NCBI GenBank assembly: GCA_030824095.1 | Contig: JAVBYK010000183.1 | Coordinates: 1 to 6,099 of the forward strand | Source: a bacterium | Lineage (GTDB): Bacteria > Pseudomonadota > Gammaproteobacteria > Burkholderiales > Burkholderiaceae_C | Length of the DNA stretch: 6,099 bases | Direction of reading: 5' to 3' | Part shown: piece by piece, positions 5,668-6,099 of the stretch | Layout: each line of letters opens with the position of its first letter | Position numbering within the stretch: position 1 is the stretch's first letter | Translations under genes and position numbers: made by a program | The notes under the pieces: generated by a model | Database searches by the model: none | The model's input: only the letters and a program-made list of their open reading frames with translations | Told to the model about the DNA's origin: nothing

Positions 5668-5979
5668 CTATGCATTCCTCAGCGTGCCGCCGGGCTGGCG
5701 CCCCCGGAACAGGGCGGTGATCTGCGCAATGTGCTCACGCGCAACCGCTTCCCCATGGCGCGCGGCAAGGGCGGCCATCAGGTTGGAGCGCAGGTACCAC
5801 AGGGCATCGATGTCCGTCGCAAACGTCAGCTTGTGGCGGAGTTCGGCGTTGTCGGCGCAGCAATCCTCCATCAGCGCCAGCATCGCCCGACGCACCCGAA
5901 CAAAGGTATCGGGGGTGCTGCTGATATCCTGGCCCAGCATGGCCCAAAAGCTGTTTCGCATGGGCGCATCATCCGGCAT
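5668..5979 (-). CDS. Small hypothetical protein, conserved-looking
   Basis: I do not recognise this 103-residue product. It is predicted mostly helical: SFWAMLGQDISSTPDTFVRVRRAMLALMEDCCADN (10-44), then AELRHKLTFATDIDALWYLRSNLMAALAARHGEAVAREHIAQITALFRGR (45-94) and a short Gly/Pro tail. The composition is ordinary for a soluble cytosolic protein (balanced charges, aromatic residues inside helices), which supports real coding. Cys40-Cys41 are adjacent. The start is uncertain: ATG 5979, ATG 5961 (97 residues) and TTG 5997 (109 residues) are all in frame, and none has a good Shine-Dalgarno. The frame remains open to the right edge of the window, but the extra residues look non-coding. It reads toward the alpha/beta hydrolase 77 bases downstream, possibly in one transcript. 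Confidence 0.65.
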   Translation of the reverse strand: MPDDAPMRNSFWAMLGQDISSTPDTFVRVRRAMLALMEDCCADNAELRHKLTFATDIDALWYLRSNLMAALAARHGEAVAREHIAQITALFRGRQPGGTLRNA

Positions 5980-6014
5980 GGCAGCACCCGACCGCAAGGG
6001 TGTGTAAATGGATA

Positions 6015-6036
6015 AGGGCCCGGCGCGCCGGGTCTT
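6015..6036. repeat. GC-rich inverted repeat near the right edge
   Basis: CCCGGCG and its reverse complement CGCCGGG form a perfect 14-bp palindrome (6019-6032), extended by four further pairs (two of them G-U) on the plus-strand RNA. Neither strand has a T-run next to it, so an intrinsic terminator is not supported in the usual form. It lies about 36 bases upstream of the small gene's ATG. The remaining bases to 6099 hold no convincing gene. Confidence 0.4.
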
Positions 6037-6099
6037 ACCAAAAGTTACGTACCCGTGCAGCGATTCAGGACCGGGCCGACTGCGCGCGCCACTGCTGCA

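Noticed and set aside
4476..5675. Minus-strand open frame of 399 codons across the hydrolase region
   Set aside because: It runs in another frame of the same strand as the esterase, which has a complete catalytic triad. The alternative product is Arg/Ala/Pro-rich and crosses the Cys-rich gene as well.
6008..6099. Possible plus-strand gene start (ATG at 6008) running off the right edge
   Set aside because: There is no Shine-Dalgarno, the start lies beside a GC-rich palindrome and the 30 residues resemble nothing; too little sequence to support a call.

Overview
The window is GC-rich bacterial DNA with tightly packed genes. Long spurious open frames lie antisense to most of the real ones, as expected at high GC. 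Codon use, gene types and spacing suggest a betaproteobacterium, probably Burkholderiales/Comamonadaceae. That is inference from general resemblance; there is no rRNA or marker gene to confirm it.

Left part (1-2196, minus strand): a three-gene set reading right to left, namely an acetyl-CoA acetyltransferase (thiolase), a short-chain dehydrogenase/reductase, and the first 85 codons of an acyl-CoA dehydrogenase that runs off the left edge. Gaps of 51 and 40 bases, each with a Shine-Dalgarno-like sequence, support one operon for acyl-CoA breakdown (fatty acid, branched-chain amino acid or a related acid). Upstream of the thiolase sits a perfect 22-bp palindrome (2239-2260) with three ACGT steps at 6-bp spacing. 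It overlaps a candidate promoter and is the clearest regulatory element here.

Middle part: a divergent plsC-type 1-acylglycerol-3-phosphate acyltransferase (plus strand) meets a small gamma-glutamylcyclotransferase-like gene (minus strand) tail to tail, with a 26-bp overlap. Next comes a visibly more AT-rich patch (about 3400-4440) holding one minus-strand gene of unknown function. Its product has a short R-x4-H motif in a charged helix and an upstream LEAFCNYSI-type helix, reminiscent of HEPN proteins. It looks like a horizontally acquired insert and is the best candidate for something undescribed.

Right part: a 78-residue Cys-rich protein of the oxidoreductase-like (CCxxxCxxCVW) type ends tail to tail with an alpha/beta hydrolase of the hormone-sensitive-lipase family (HGGAY, GDSAG, Asp, His all present), sharing four bases. 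Upstream of the hydrolase on the same strand is a small unrecognised gene, followed by a GC-rich inverted repeat near the right edge. No rRNA, tRNA, CRISPR array, transposase or prophage gene was seen.
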